Below, one piece after another: positions 50,775 through 59,506 of a DNA stretch of 64,000 bases; the first letter of the stretch is position 1; each line of letters opens with the position of its first letter. The stretch covers positions 434,001-498,000 of the forward strand of contig CAWAMM010000002.1 of assembly GCA_963783145.1 (NCBI GenBank). Direction: 5' to 3'. The notes beneath the pieces were generated by a model. It saw only the letters and a program-made list of their open reading frames with translations. It was not told the DNA's origin and ran no database searches. The position numbers were made by a program, and so were the translations under genes. This DNA comes from DATGKG01 sp963783145. Lineage in GTDB: Bacteria > Desulfobacterota > Binatia > Binatales > Binataceae.

Positions 50775-51695
50775 TCACTGAGCGGGCTGGGCAGTCTTCA
50801 TCGCTTTGCCACTGACGGCGTCGAGGTTCTGACGCGCGACCTCCAACTTGGGATCGTAGCGCACCGCTTCACGAAACGCCTCCGCGGCCTCTTTGGGACG
50901 GTGAAGGACATTGAGCGCGAGTCCCTTGGCATTGAGCAGCCGCGCATCGTGAGGGGCCTTTTGAAGACCGGTGTTCGCCGCCATCAGCGCCGCCTCACCA
51001 TTTCCAGCACGCAGAAAAAGATCAGCGAGTTCTTTGAAGTTGTCGGGTGACGGATTGATCATCGTCGCGGTGCGATACATGTCCGCCGCGCGCTTGGGAT
51101 CGCCGAGCATCCCGTAGCAGAAACCCAGATCAACGTAAGCGGTATCGTTTTGCGGGTCGATCTTGAGCGCTTGATGAAGGTCGTCGATGGCGTGGTTGAC
51201 CATGGCGGAATCGAGCGTGTCTTTTTTGCCCGCCTCGATAATGATGGCCTCTGCTTCGTTGACCACCTCGTCCGAGCGAGCGCGCTTTTCGTTAGCCGCG
51301 GTGGCGGCGTAACCCAGCGTTGCGACCAGCATAAATATGACCACGGCGATGGTCCCGATGGTTTGGGCGAGATTGACGCCGTCGCCCCCGATGCGACGCA
51401 ACGTCTCCTTCGCGAGGGATTCGGTCTTTGCGCGAGCCTCGAGGCCGGTCCCGATCAGCCTCATCAAAGCGGGCAGCACCAGCACAGTTGCAATCAAAAT
51501 TTGCGTTCCCCCCAGGGCGAGCACCAGGTCGAGCGTCGAGATTCCATGGTGACTTGCAGGTATCAGCGCGACGAATCCGGCGATCGTGGTCAGGCAGCAT
51601 ACGATCACCGATTTGCCCACCGACCTGGTCAGAATCAGCCGCGACTTGTCACGCCCTTCGCGCCATCGATACAGCATGTTAACCCCATTGTCCAC
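50775..51695 (-). CDS. TPR protein fused to a remnant of an RND/MMPL transporter
   Basis: The protein has 306 residues as called from a GTG at 51695. The first ~80 residues are the final membrane helices of an RND/MMPL exporter (GVDNGVNMLYRWREG, SVIVCCLTTIAGFVALIPA, LILATVLVLPALM-like). Reading upstream, the same frame continues with PIQTYSIATNIGTG, part of the same domain, but stops within about 120 bp, so the rest of the transporter is missing. The C-terminal half has a helix and TPR repeats (AIDDLHQALKIDPQNDTAYVDLGFCYGMLGDPKRA...). Broken or a salvaged fusion; hopanoid-transporter HpnN-like in origin perhaps. Confidence 0.6.
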   Translation of the reverse strand: MDNGVNMLYRWREGRDKSRLILTRSVGKSVIVCCLTTIAGFVALIPASHHGISTLDLVLALGGTQILIATVLVLPALMRLIGTGLEARAKTESLAKETLRRIGGDGVNLAQTIGTIAVVIFMLVATLGYAATAANEKRARSDEVVNEAEAIIIEAGKKDTLDSAMVNHAIDDLHQALKIDPQNDTAYVDLGFCYGMLGDPKRAADMYRTATMINPSPDNFKELADLFLRAGNGEAALMAANTGLQKAPHDARLLNAKGLALNVLHRPKEAAEAFREAVRYDPKLEVARQNLDAVSGKAMKTAQPAQ

Positions 51696-51887
51696 GCCGG
51701 TTCCTATGTTGGTCGCGATTGAGTACGTCTGAATCGGCGATCCGGTTACATCGGGGCTCGACCCCGCGCAGCGACGACACGAGGTTGGGTTATCAAACTT
51801 CGATGTGGAGCGAAGCTAGTGTGCTGGGCAAAGCGCCATTTTAGGGCCGCGTTGAATGCCTGTGTCAGCCGCGACTAAGATGGACCT

Positions 51888-52880
51888 GTGCCGAAAGATT
51901 CCTTCAATCGCGAAATCGACTATCTGAGACTGTCGGTCACGGATCGCTGCAATCTGCGATGCGTCTACTGTATGCCGCTCGAGGGACTGCGCTTCCTGCC
52001 TAATGCCGAACTGATTCAGGCGGCCGAATACGAAATGGTGGCGCGCGCCGCGGTCAGCGTCGGCTTTCGCAAGTTTCGCCTGACCGGAGGCGAGCCGCTG
52101 CTGCGCCTCGACATCGTTGAAATCGTCGAGCGGCTCGCGCGCGTGCCCGGAGTGCAGGGCCTCGCGCTCACCACCAATGCGCTCCTGCTGCCGGAACTGG
52201 CCGCACCGCTGAAGAAGGCGGGGCTGGGCCGGATCAACGTGCACCTCGACAGCCTGAATCCCGAGACCGTCGAACGACAGATGCGATGGGGCAGCTTTGA
52301 CAAAATCTGGAGCGGTATCATGGCGGCGGAAGCGGCGGGTCTGACGCCGATCAAGCTCAACGCCGTCGTTACCGCGGGATACAACGAAGCCGATGTGATG
52401 GACCTCGCGCGGCTCACCATCGAGCGCGAGTGGCACGTGCGGTTCATCGAGCTGATGCCGCTGGGCGGGGGCGAATGCGCACGGCTCTCGGTCGCGAGAT
52501 ACGTATCGAACATCGAGACGCGCCGGCGCATCGAGACCGCGCTGGGAAAACTCAGTGAACTTCCTTCCGACAACGCCGCGGATGAGGCGCGCAACTATCA
52601 CCTGACGGGTGCGAAGGGAGTGATCGGCTTCATCAGCCCGGTCAGCGAGCCCTACTGCGGCACCTGCAATCGGATGCGGCTCACGGCCGACGGCAAGTTC
52701 CATCTATGCTTACTGAACGACGACGAACTCGACGTAAGGAAGGCGATTCGCTCGGGCGATGGTGCCATCGAGAAGGTCGCCGACATCTTGGTTAAAGCAG
52801 TGCGGATGAAGCCTACCGGGCATCATCTGTTGGAGGGTCGCTCGACCCACGACCGCTCGATGTACCAAATCGGTGGGTAG
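51888..52880 (+). CDS. moaA: GTP 3',8-cyclase (molybdenum cofactor synthesis)
   Basis: The protein has 330 residues from a GTG. Radical SAM cluster CNLRCVYC (C-x3-C-x2-C) within LRLSVTDRCNLRCVYCMP; RLTGGEPLLR; TTNALLL; the C-terminal second [4Fe-4S] site in EPYCGTCNRMRLTADGKFHLCL. It makes the first intermediate of molybdopterin synthesis. It stands alone here but complements xdhC and the MobA-like gene at 20-21.7 kb. The C-terminal GG motif, usual for MoaA, is present (QIGG). Confidence 0.95.
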   Translation: MPKDSFNREIDYLRLSVTDRCNLRCVYCMPLEGLRFLPNAELIQAAEYEMVARAAVSVGFRKFRLTGGEPLLRLDIVEIVERLARVPGVQGLALTTNALLLPELAAPLKKAGLGRINVHLDSLNPETVERQMRWGSFDKIWSGIMAAEAAGLTPIKLNAVVTAGYNEADVMDLARLTIEREWHVRFIELMPLGGGECARLSVARYVSNIETRRRIETALGKLSELPSDNAADEARNYHLTGAKGVIGFISPVSEPYCGTCNRMRLTADGKFHLCLLNDDELDVRKAIRSGDGAIEKVADILVKAVRMKPTGHHLLEGRSTHDRSMYQIGG

Positions 52881-53075
52881 CCGGCAGGCAAACTCCCGAC
52901 CTGCCGCCCCGAAAATCGCGCGCGACCATGCCGTCCTCATTTGAGGCAACGGTCACGACGTGGATCGCTCGAAAAATGTTCACGGGAAATGTCTTGATCT
53001 TCGCAAAAAGGGTGGTCTACGGTTTGTAACTATTCACAACAACAGCTTCGCCTCTCAACCTCAAAGGAGAGAAGA

Positions 53076-54089
53076 ATGTCAAACCACTTCACCGGACTGA
53101 GCCTCGGCCCGCCGCTGGGAGATCAACGACTCGACCTCTGCGATTTGTACGCGTTCCTATCGCCGACCGATCCGGCAAGGACGGCGATCATCCTCAATGC
53201 AAATCCCAATGCCGACGCGCTTCATCCCGATGCCATCTACCGGCTCAATCTCGACAATGATGGCGATTTGTTGACCGATATCGCGTTCAGCTACGTCTTT
53301 TCGAAGCCGCAGAACGGCAAGCAAACCTTCAGCGTCTTTCTTGCCAAAGGCACCGAATCTCGCTCCGTCGAGGCAGTCGGAAAAAAGATCGTTGCCGATG
53401 CCGAGGTCTCCTTCGGCCCCACCCCGAACATCGTCAAGGCAGGCGAATACAAATTCTTCGCCGGCAGTCGCAGCGACGCGTTTTTTTTCGATTTCGATGG
53501 AATCAAGAATCTGTTCGATATCCGGGGTAAACGGAACTTTACCGAACCTCACCTCGGCGGCAAGTCGCCGTGGACCGGGGTCGATTCCAATACGCAAGCC
53601 AACGTCTTCTCGACGGTGGTGGAACTACCGACCAGCGAACTAGCTCCCCACGGCGAAGTCCACATCTGGGGAAGATGCAGCGTGCGGCAGAACGGCCAGC
53701 TTCTTCATGTCGATCGCGCGGGCCATCCCAGCGTCAGCAGTTTCTTCAACACCGATGACACCAAATTGGAATACAACGCGAGCGAGCCGGTTAACGATCG
53801 CAAGCGCTGGCTCGATCAGTTCGTGCATCTGATGGGACATACGGGAAATTACTCGCGCGATGAAGCGATTGCCGCCATCGACAAGGAGCGCACCCTGCCC
53901 GATGTGCTCAGTTTCGATCCGTCCAGGCCGGCGAAATATCCCAACGGCCGCGTCTTCACAGACGACGTGATCGACTACCGCATCGCGTTTCTCACCAAGG
54001 GCCAATGTCCGCCCACCGGCCTTAAGCCGCACACCGACATTCTCGCGGAGTTCCCGTATATCGGCACGCCGCACCAGAAAAAGAGTTAG
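53076..54089 (+). CDS. DUF4331 family protein
   Basis: The 337-residue protein starts with SNHFTGLSLGPPLGDQRLDLCDLYAF and ends with PNGRVFTDDVIDYRIAFLTKGQ, both DUF4331 landmarks. It has no signal peptide. AAAGGAGAG gives a strong ribosome site. DUF4331 proteins are of unknown function, often secreted or stress-associated beta proteins. It ends before a hairpin terminator. Confidence 0.85.
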   Translation: MSNHFTGLSLGPPLGDQRLDLCDLYAFLSPTDPARTAIILNANPNADALHPDAIYRLNLDNDGDLLTDIAFSYVFSKPQNGKQTFSVFLAKGTESRSVEAVGKKIVADAEVSFGPTPNIVKAGEYKFFAGSRSDAFFFDFDGIKNLFDIRGKRNFTEPHLGGKSPWTGVDSNTQANVFSTVVELPTSELAPHGEVHIWGRCSVRQNGQLLHVDRAGHPSVSSFFNTDDTKLEYNASEPVNDRKRWLDQFVHLMGHTGNYSRDEAIAAIDKERTLPDVLSFDPSRPAKYPNGRVFTDDVIDYRIAFLTKGQCPPTGLKPHTDILAEFPYIGTPHQKKS

Positions 54090-54143
54090 GCGCGCGCGCA
54101 TTCGCGCGAGATTGATTTATCCGGCGTGAGCGAATCGACCGTC

Positions 54144-54166
54144 GGAGGAGCCGCTTCGGCTCCTCC
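54144..54166 (+). terminator. Intrinsic terminator after the DUF4331 gene
   Basis: GGAGGAGCCG (54144-54153), loop CTT, CGGCTCCTCC (54157-54166), then CGGTTCTTTG. A 10-bp perfect stem with a modest T-rich tail. The remaining 230 bp before the next gene show nothing clear. Confidence 0.7.
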
Positions 54167-54396
54167 CGGTTCTTTGTGCGATACTCCTCTTTCTTCACTC
54201 CTTGTCGCGGGTCCTGAATTCGCATCAAGCGGCCTTCGCTAAATCTTCTCGAACGACGGCCCTGCGAAGTTGCCCGGAATCGGCGGCGCCCCCCGTCTTA
54301 GGTGCCCCAGAGAACATCTCAGGCGATTCAATCGAACGGTCGCCAATTTCGTCTGATAGACTAGTGTCACGACCTGTCGAACTGGAGAGCTTCATC

Positions 54397-54585
54397 ATGA
54401 CGATCCTGCAACGCCTGATACCTGTTTTCGCTCTATGCGCCTCAATAACCGTGTCGGCCTGCGCGACTGCGGCCAACAAAACCGATGAAGTCGGCAACGA
54501 TACCGGGAGTGCCGTTGGATCGGTGGGCAGTGGGGTGGTGTCGGTCGTCGAATGGCCGTTTCACGTGATTGCCGACATTCTTTAG
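54397..54585 (+). CDS. Small lipoprotein
   Basis: The protein has 62 residues from the ATG at 54397, with GGAGAG 8 bases upstream. Signal MTILQRLIPVFALCASITVSAC, with lipobox VSAC. The mature part (ATAANKTDEVGNDTGSAVGS and onward) is Gly/Ser/Val-rich with a hydrophobic C-terminus. Resembles small entericidin-like or envelope lipoproteins; family not assigned. Confidence 0.7.
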   Translation: MTILQRLIPVFALCASITVSACATAANKTDEVGNDTGSAVGSVGSGVVSVVEWPFHVIADIL

Positions 54586-54640
54586 AAAAGCTGAAGCTAT
54601 TTCCGCATCGGCTGTCGGCTGCGCCCAATTTGACCGGCCG

Positions 54641-55354
54641 CTATTTCAGCGTCGAAAATAGATCGAGGGTTTCGCCCTTATGGTCGGGGACCAGCAACTC
54701 GGGCCCCTCGTTCCTGACGCTGTTCACTAAGCTTGAGGCGGGCCGCATCAGCAGAAGATCATCAGGCGCAGGAATCAGCAGACGCTTTAGCGATAGCGGA
54801 TTCGATTCGCGCGGATTCATCCAGTCTTCCTGAACTTTCATGTCCGGTAGTATCACCGGCATGCGATTATGAATCGGTCGCGTCACCGCGTTGGGTTCGC
54901 AGGTCAGAATCGTGAAGGTCGTTTCCGATGGTCCATTGCGAGGATGCCATTCCTCGTAGAGTCCGGCGAAGAACAACAAGCCGTCGTCTTGCGCATGAAA
55001 CCAAACCGGGGAGCGCGCCTGTTTTGGGCCGCGCCATTCATAGAAACCGTCCGCGGGCACGATGCATCGACGCTGCTGGAAGGCCGCTCGAAATGACGGC
55101 TTGGTGTCCGCCGTCTCCGCCATCGCGTTGATGCATTGGGCGGCGCGCGCGTTGTCCTTCGCGCCGCGGTTTATCAATCCCCATCGTGCGGGCAGGATTT
55201 TCCGCCGCTCGTACTGCGAAATCAGTACGAAGTGCTCTTGAGTAGGCGCGATGTTGTAGCGCGGCCGATGGAAGCTTAAATCGGCTGCCTCGACGCCCAA
55301 CAAATCGGCGAGCTCGCGCGAGGGCGGTCGGGTTAAACCGAAGCGTCCGCACAT
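54641..55354 (-). CDS. SOS response-associated peptidase (SRAP/YedK)
   Basis: The 237-residue protein begins MCGRF, with the invariant Cys2 that becomes the N-terminus and cross-links to abasic sites in single-stranded DNA. RYNIAPTQ, ARWGLI, ADGFYEWR and PIHNRMPVIL (catalytic His) are all present. It protects abasic sites from breakage. Confidence 0.94.
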   Translation of the reverse strand: MCGRFGLTRPPSRELADLLGVEAADLSFHRPRYNIAPTQEHFVLISQYERRKILPARWGLINRGAKDNARAAQCINAMAETADTKPSFRAAFQQRRCIVPADGFYEWRGPKQARSPVWFHAQDDGLLFFAGLYEEWHPRNGPSETTFTILTCEPNAVTRPIHNRMPVILPDMKVQEDWMNPRESNPLSLKRLLIPAPDDLLLMRPASSLVNSVRNEGPELLVPDHKGETLDLFSTLK

Positions 55355-55361
55355 CCATCCC

Positions 55362-58300
55362 TCATTTGCCGGTACCCTCGATCGTCACCGTCGTGCCGAC
55401 CCCACCTACCGAGGTGACGTTTATCACCAACTGAGCGGTGGTCGAGGCCGGACCGTTTGCCGCCGCGGTGAACGTAACTGGGATGGTGAGGGTCTTTCCC
55501 GCCGCGACCGTGAACGGAGGGGCGGCGGCAATGCTATAAAGCGGAGTGGACACTGGCGTCCAGGAGCCGGTCAACGGCGCCTTGCCGGTGTTCTTGATGG
55601 TCAGATGGCTGGTGGTTGCGACCCCAACTTTGCCGGTAATCGCGAAAGTGGCCGGAGCCGATAGGATCCCAGGCAAGCCGGCGCCGCTCATTTGGACCGT
55701 CGCATTGCCCACGTTGGTCGTAATCGTCACCGTCGTCGTGTTGCTGATTTGGGTCGGTGCGAAAACAACTTTTTCGGCCAGCGACTTTCCTGCCGCAAGG
55801 CTAAACGAAGCTATCGGAATGCCGAAAACGTTCTGCGCATTGCTCTTCACGCTCCCGGTGAGGATGCCGGCGCCCTTGGCGCCTGCATTCTTGATGGTGA
55901 AGGAGCTCTTGTTCGACGAGAGTCCGATTCCCGTTGCGGTCGCGGTGAAGGACGGTGGCGCGGATAGCACCGCAACCAAACCGGCGCCACTCAATTGAAC
56001 GGTAGCGTTTCCCACGTTAGTGACTATCGTCGCTGTCGCAGGATTGCTGACGGCGTTGGGCGTGAAGATCACACTCTCAGTCTGCGATTTCCCGACCGCC
56101 AAAGTGAAAGGACCAGTGGGAGTGATGGCATAGACGGGTGGGTTGCTACTTGTGACATTCATCACAACCAGATTGCCGGCTCCCTTTGCCCCAGCATTTT
56201 TAATCGTAAAAGAGACTTTTTTGGACGGGACTCCGATTCCGGTTGCCGGTGCAGTAAAAGATGTTGGCGCGCTCAGCACCGCTCCATCTGGAATCGGGGT
56301 TGCGGTCGGCGTCGTGGTAGGCGTCGGGGTCGCCGTCTTGGTTGGAGTCGCCGTAAAGGTTGGCGTTGGCGTGGTTGTCTGAGTGGGGGTGCCGGTCGGG
56401 GTTGGGGTCGCGGTCGGCGTTACCGGAACCACGCCGAGTCCATACACACCACGGCCATGGGTTCCGGCGAAGATAGTGCCGCTTGAATTCTGCGCCAGAT
56501 CGTAAATCGGAACACCGCCAGGCAATCCCGTATTGAACGGCGCCCAGGTCACGCCGCCGTCCGAGCTATGGAAGATCCCGATATCGGTGCCGGCATAGAC
56601 GCTGTTGCTGCATGGATTTCCCGCGCAAATTCCACTGTGGTCGGTCGAATCAACCAGAATCTTGAGCACCGGCACATCAGGCAATCCGGTGGTTGGATTG
56701 GGGACGATGACCCCGTTTTTTGGGCTACTGATACTGTTCCCATCTTTCAGGGTCCAGGAGCCGCCGAAGTTGACGGTTTTGTATATGTGTCCAACTTGGG
56801 TGTCGGCGGTGAACCCCGACAGCCCAAGGTACGCCACGCTGGAGTTAATCGGATCGAGCCCGATGCTGGTGGCTTGAGTGGCGAGCGCGCCCAGCGAACT
56901 GGTTTCGCCCATTATAGCATCGATATTGCCCGTCACATCCGACCAGAATGCTCCATCCTTGTGATTTGCATCGAGCTCCTCGTTGGCCTGTGTGGTGGTT
57001 TGGACTTCAAATTCTACCGTGCCGAGCAGATCGCTCATCGCGAGCGACCAGGCGGGAAAACCGTGCTGCATATCGACCGGACCAAACTCGAGATCTTCGA
57101 TGGAACAACTCTGATCCTCGCAAGCGGCGCCTTCGGGTGACTCCCCTTGCGTGCCGGAAGAAGTCAGATCCTGGTCGGTCTCCTGGGCCCAATGGGCCAT
57201 TCCATCGGTCGATACATAAACCGAATGCGCGCCGAAGAAGACCCGATGCGAGTTGGAGGGGTCGACCGCAATCGGCGGATAGAAGGTGGGACCCGGATCG
57301 TCAGCGAAGGCCAGCATCTCCTGCAGGGCGGGGGTCCATTCCTGATCCATCACGTTACAGGCCGGAATCGAAGCGTTGGGCGCGCTGCACCAGGTCGTAC
57401 CACCATCGCTGGAGGAAGAAATTTCCGCGCCGCTAAGTTCGTCAAGCGAAAAGTCATGGTAAAGGAAAGTCGGATCTTTGAGGTCGTAGAAGGCGAAGCC
57501 GCCATCTCCGGTTTCGCTGTCCGGGGCGGACCAGTTTTGCAAAAAGCCGCTATACAGCTGGGTGCCGTTGGATTGAAAGCCTGCAATCAACTTGGTGGGA
57601 TCGCTCGGATGCGCCCCGATGCCCTGGATCTGGGCCGCGTTGATAGTTTGATTGAGAGAAGTAAACGACGGGTTGGCCTGGGTCGGATCGAAGCTGAACA
57701 AACCGCCGTCGGTGGCGACCAGCAACTGGTTGTTTGATGGATTCAATACCAACGCATGGATATCAGGATGAATGCCGCCGTTAGGGGCAAGAAAAGTCCA
57801 CGAATTGCCATAGTTCGGGCCCGATTTGTACAGCCCAACGCCACCGAAATACACCGTCGAAGGATCGTTCGGGGAAACTAGCATCGCCTGATCGTAAAAC
57901 GACTGAGAGAAGTTGCCGGCCGCGGAACTGGTGCCATCGATGGTGAGGACGCCGACGGTGTAGGATGGAACAGTTGGGGGCGCAATGCTGGTTGGATTCC
58001 AGGTCTTTCCAGCATCGAAGGATACGTATAGGCCGACGTACTCAGCTCCATCGACTCCCCCGATCATCGCGTAGACCGCTCCGCCGGCTGGAGTGGATGG
58101 ACCGTTGGGTGGCCCCACCGGAGGACCGATCGCCAGGCTTTCGCGACCCTCCAGTCCCACCAGCGCCGCGGGAAGGGCGGCGGGATTAAATGTTTTACCG
58201 CCGTCGTTCGAAACGTATACGGTGTCACCTTGCAGTCCCAAGCCGTCGCTATCGATGGCAACGTAGATATTCTGGTGATTGGTTGGATCGATCTTGACCT

Positions 58301-59285
58301 CGTCGGCCGGGCAGGGCGCGCTGCCATCGCCAAACAGGTCGCAAACCTCGAAGGTCTCTTCCGGATATTGCTTCCAGGTAGTGCCGCCATTGGCGGAAAA
58401 CCACAGTCCCGCTTTACTCGAATCAGTCTCAAAGATTCCCGCGTCGGCGCGGCTTCCGCTGAAGCCGCTGGTGGTGCCCGCAAAAATGCGCACGCTACCC
58501 GGGGTACTGGTGGCATCGATCGCGAGCGAGGTGAACGCGGCCCGATCAAAGTTTCCGCTTGGGTTATCCAGCGAGGTCCAGCTCTGCCCCAGATTGGCCG
58601 ACTTGAAGATGCCGGCTCCATACAACGAATCTACCGAACCGTTGCCCTCGCCCGTGCCGACATAAATCGTGCTCGGGGTGGTGGTGGTGTCGAGCGCCAC
58701 CGCTCCGATCGCCTGGGTCGCTTCTCCATCGAAGACCGAGGTAAAGGTGACGCCCGTGTCGGTACTAACCCACAGTCCGCCGGACGCGGCGCCCGCGACG
58801 ACTAATCCATGCGCGTCGGCGGCGACCGAGGTGATTCGGCCCGTCATCGCGACCTTGTTGCCGATTGCGGTACCGGTGAAATTGGCCTTTTCCGACATCG
58901 GAAACGGGCCGATTAGATTCCAGGTCGGTGTTACTGCCGGCATCGACAAGCCCGCCGCCGCGCTGGCCGCTGCGCTTCGATGGGTCGACGCCGCCTGCTC
59001 CATCGCATGCATTTTGGCCATCGCGCCCGAAAGCGCGCGCTTGGGGATCCCGTACTGAAGTCCCTGGCGGGAGGCGAGATAGAGGTCGCGCATTCGGCTC
59101 CGGCTGCGGCTTAGCAACGAGCGAGACGATTTGTTCTTGACCTCAGCTGCGCTCGCTCCGGCCGGGGAAATCAGTGAGCCTCGCGTGTCGATGGAGAACA
59201 GCGCGAAAATCGACACGATGGCCAAAAAGCCAAGCAGAACAATGCTTCGGGAACGACGGGTCTTAGGGCGATTGATGAGCGCCAA
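55362..59285 (-). CDS. Giant secreted beta-propeller (VPS10/BNR-like) protein with Thr-Pro stalk and Ig-like repeats
   Basis: The 1307-residue protein has an N-terminal hydrophobic anchor/signal (SIVLLGFLAIVSIFALFSI). BNR/sortilin-like propeller blades run from about residue 130 to 960, with repeated SANLGQSWTSL, SNDGGKTFNPA, SSDGGTTWCSA, TVNFGGSWTLKDG and SSDGGVTWAPFN motifs. A low-complexity Thr-Pro stalk (about 975-1015) is followed by three tandem ~95-residue Ig-like choice-of-anchor repeats (each beginning VLSAP.SFT or ILSAPATF). Probably surface-exposed, with adhesive or glycan-binding use. The next gene upstream has the same stalk-plus-anchor design. Confidence 0.82.
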   Translation of the reverse strand: MALINRPKTRRSRSIVLLGFLAIVSIFALFSIDTRGSLISPAGASAAEVKNKSSRSLLSRSRSRMRDLYLASRQGLQYGIPKRALSGAMAKMHAMEQAASTHRSAAASAAAGLSMPAVTPTWNLIGPFPMSEKANFTGTAIGNKVAMTGRITSVAADAHGLVVAGAASGGLWVSTDTGVTFTSVFDGEATQAIGAVALDTTTTPSTIYVGTGEGNGSVDSLYGAGIFKSANLGQSWTSLDNPSGNFDRAAFTSLAIDATSTPGSVRIFAGTTSGFSGSRADAGIFETDSSKAGLWFSANGGTTWKQYPEETFEVCDLFGDGSAPCPADEVKIDPTNHQNIYVAIDSDGLGLQGDTVYVSNDGGKTFNPAALPAALVGLEGRESLAIGPPVGPPNGPSTPAGGAVYAMIGGVDGAEYVGLYVSFDAGKTWNPTSIAPPTVPSYTVGVLTIDGTSSAAGNFSQSFYDQAMLVSPNDPSTVYFGGVGLYKSGPNYGNSWTFLAPNGGIHPDIHALVLNPSNNQLLVATDGGLFSFDPTQANPSFTSLNQTINAAQIQGIGAHPSDPTKLIAGFQSNGTQLYSGFLQNWSAPDSETGDGGFAFYDLKDPTFLYHDFSLDELSGAEISSSSDGGTTWCSAPNASIPACNVMDQEWTPALQEMLAFADDPGPTFYPPIAVDPSNSHRVFFGAHSVYVSTDGMAHWAQETDQDLTSSGTQGESPEGAACEDQSCSIEDLEFGPVDMQHGFPAWSLAMSDLLGTVEFEVQTTTQANEELDANHKDGAFWSDVTGNIDAIMGETSSLGALATQATSIGLDPINSSVAYLGLSGFTADTQVGHIYKTVNFGGSWTLKDGNSISSPKNGVIVPNPTTGLPDVPVLKILVDSTDHSGICAGNPCSNSVYAGTDIGIFHSSDGGVTWAPFNTGLPGGVPIYDLAQNSSGTIFAGTHGRGVYGLGVVPVTPTATPTPTGTPTQTTTPTPTFTATPTKTATPTPTTTPTATPIPDGAVLSAPTSFTAPATGIGVPSKKVSFTIKNAGAKGAGNLVVMNVTSSNPPVYAITPTGPFTLAVGKSQTESVIFTPNAVSNPATATIVTNVGNATVQLSGAGLVAVLSAPPSFTATATGIGLSSNKSSFTIKNAGAKGAGILTGSVKSNAQNVFGIPIASFSLAAGKSLAEKVVFAPTQISNTTTVTITTNVGNATVQMSGAGLPGILSAPATFAITGKVGVATTSHLTIKNTGKAPLTGSWTPVSTPLYSIAAAPPFTVAAGKTLTIPVTFTAAANGPASTTAQLVINVTSVGGVGTTVTIEGTGK

Positions 59286-59506
59286 ATTAACTCTACACCT
59301 CGCGTCTGAATCGCAGACGGTTCGGGTCCCCCATTGATGATATCGATGCAGGAGCTGTCGCGGCCTTCAGCGTAAGCATGGGTATGAACGCAGTCGGCCA
59401 AAAAACAGGATATCTATTCATTTAACAGCAGAAATCGCCCTTCCGCAAGCTAAAGACCGTTGCGTGATGCGTGAAGCTTCCGTAGCACGCCTCTTGCCCT
59501 CGATGA

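Noticed and set aside
50490..51050. Plus-strand 186-codon frame over the intergenic region and the TPR gene
   Set aside because: Most of it is antisense to TPR repeats and the rest covers repeat remnants; no domain or ribosome site.
51888..52880. MoaA and the neighbouring DUF4331 gene as a functional pair
   Set aside because: 195 bp and a separate strong ribosome site lie between them, and no known link exists between the families.
56290..56430. Dense GTCGGCGT/GGGGTT-like tandem repeats resembling a satellite or CRISPR
   Set aside because: They encode the Thr-Pro stalk of the propeller protein in frame; spacers and repeats are not CRISPR-like.
59320..59420. Minus-strand leader of the giant propeller gene with GGGGGACCC and a CGTCTG/CAGACG hairpin, suggestive of a c-di-AMP or c-di-GMP riboswitch
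   Set aside because: Only the GGGGGACCC phrase matches; the other conserved blocks of ydaO or GEMM riboswitches are missing, so I do not call it.
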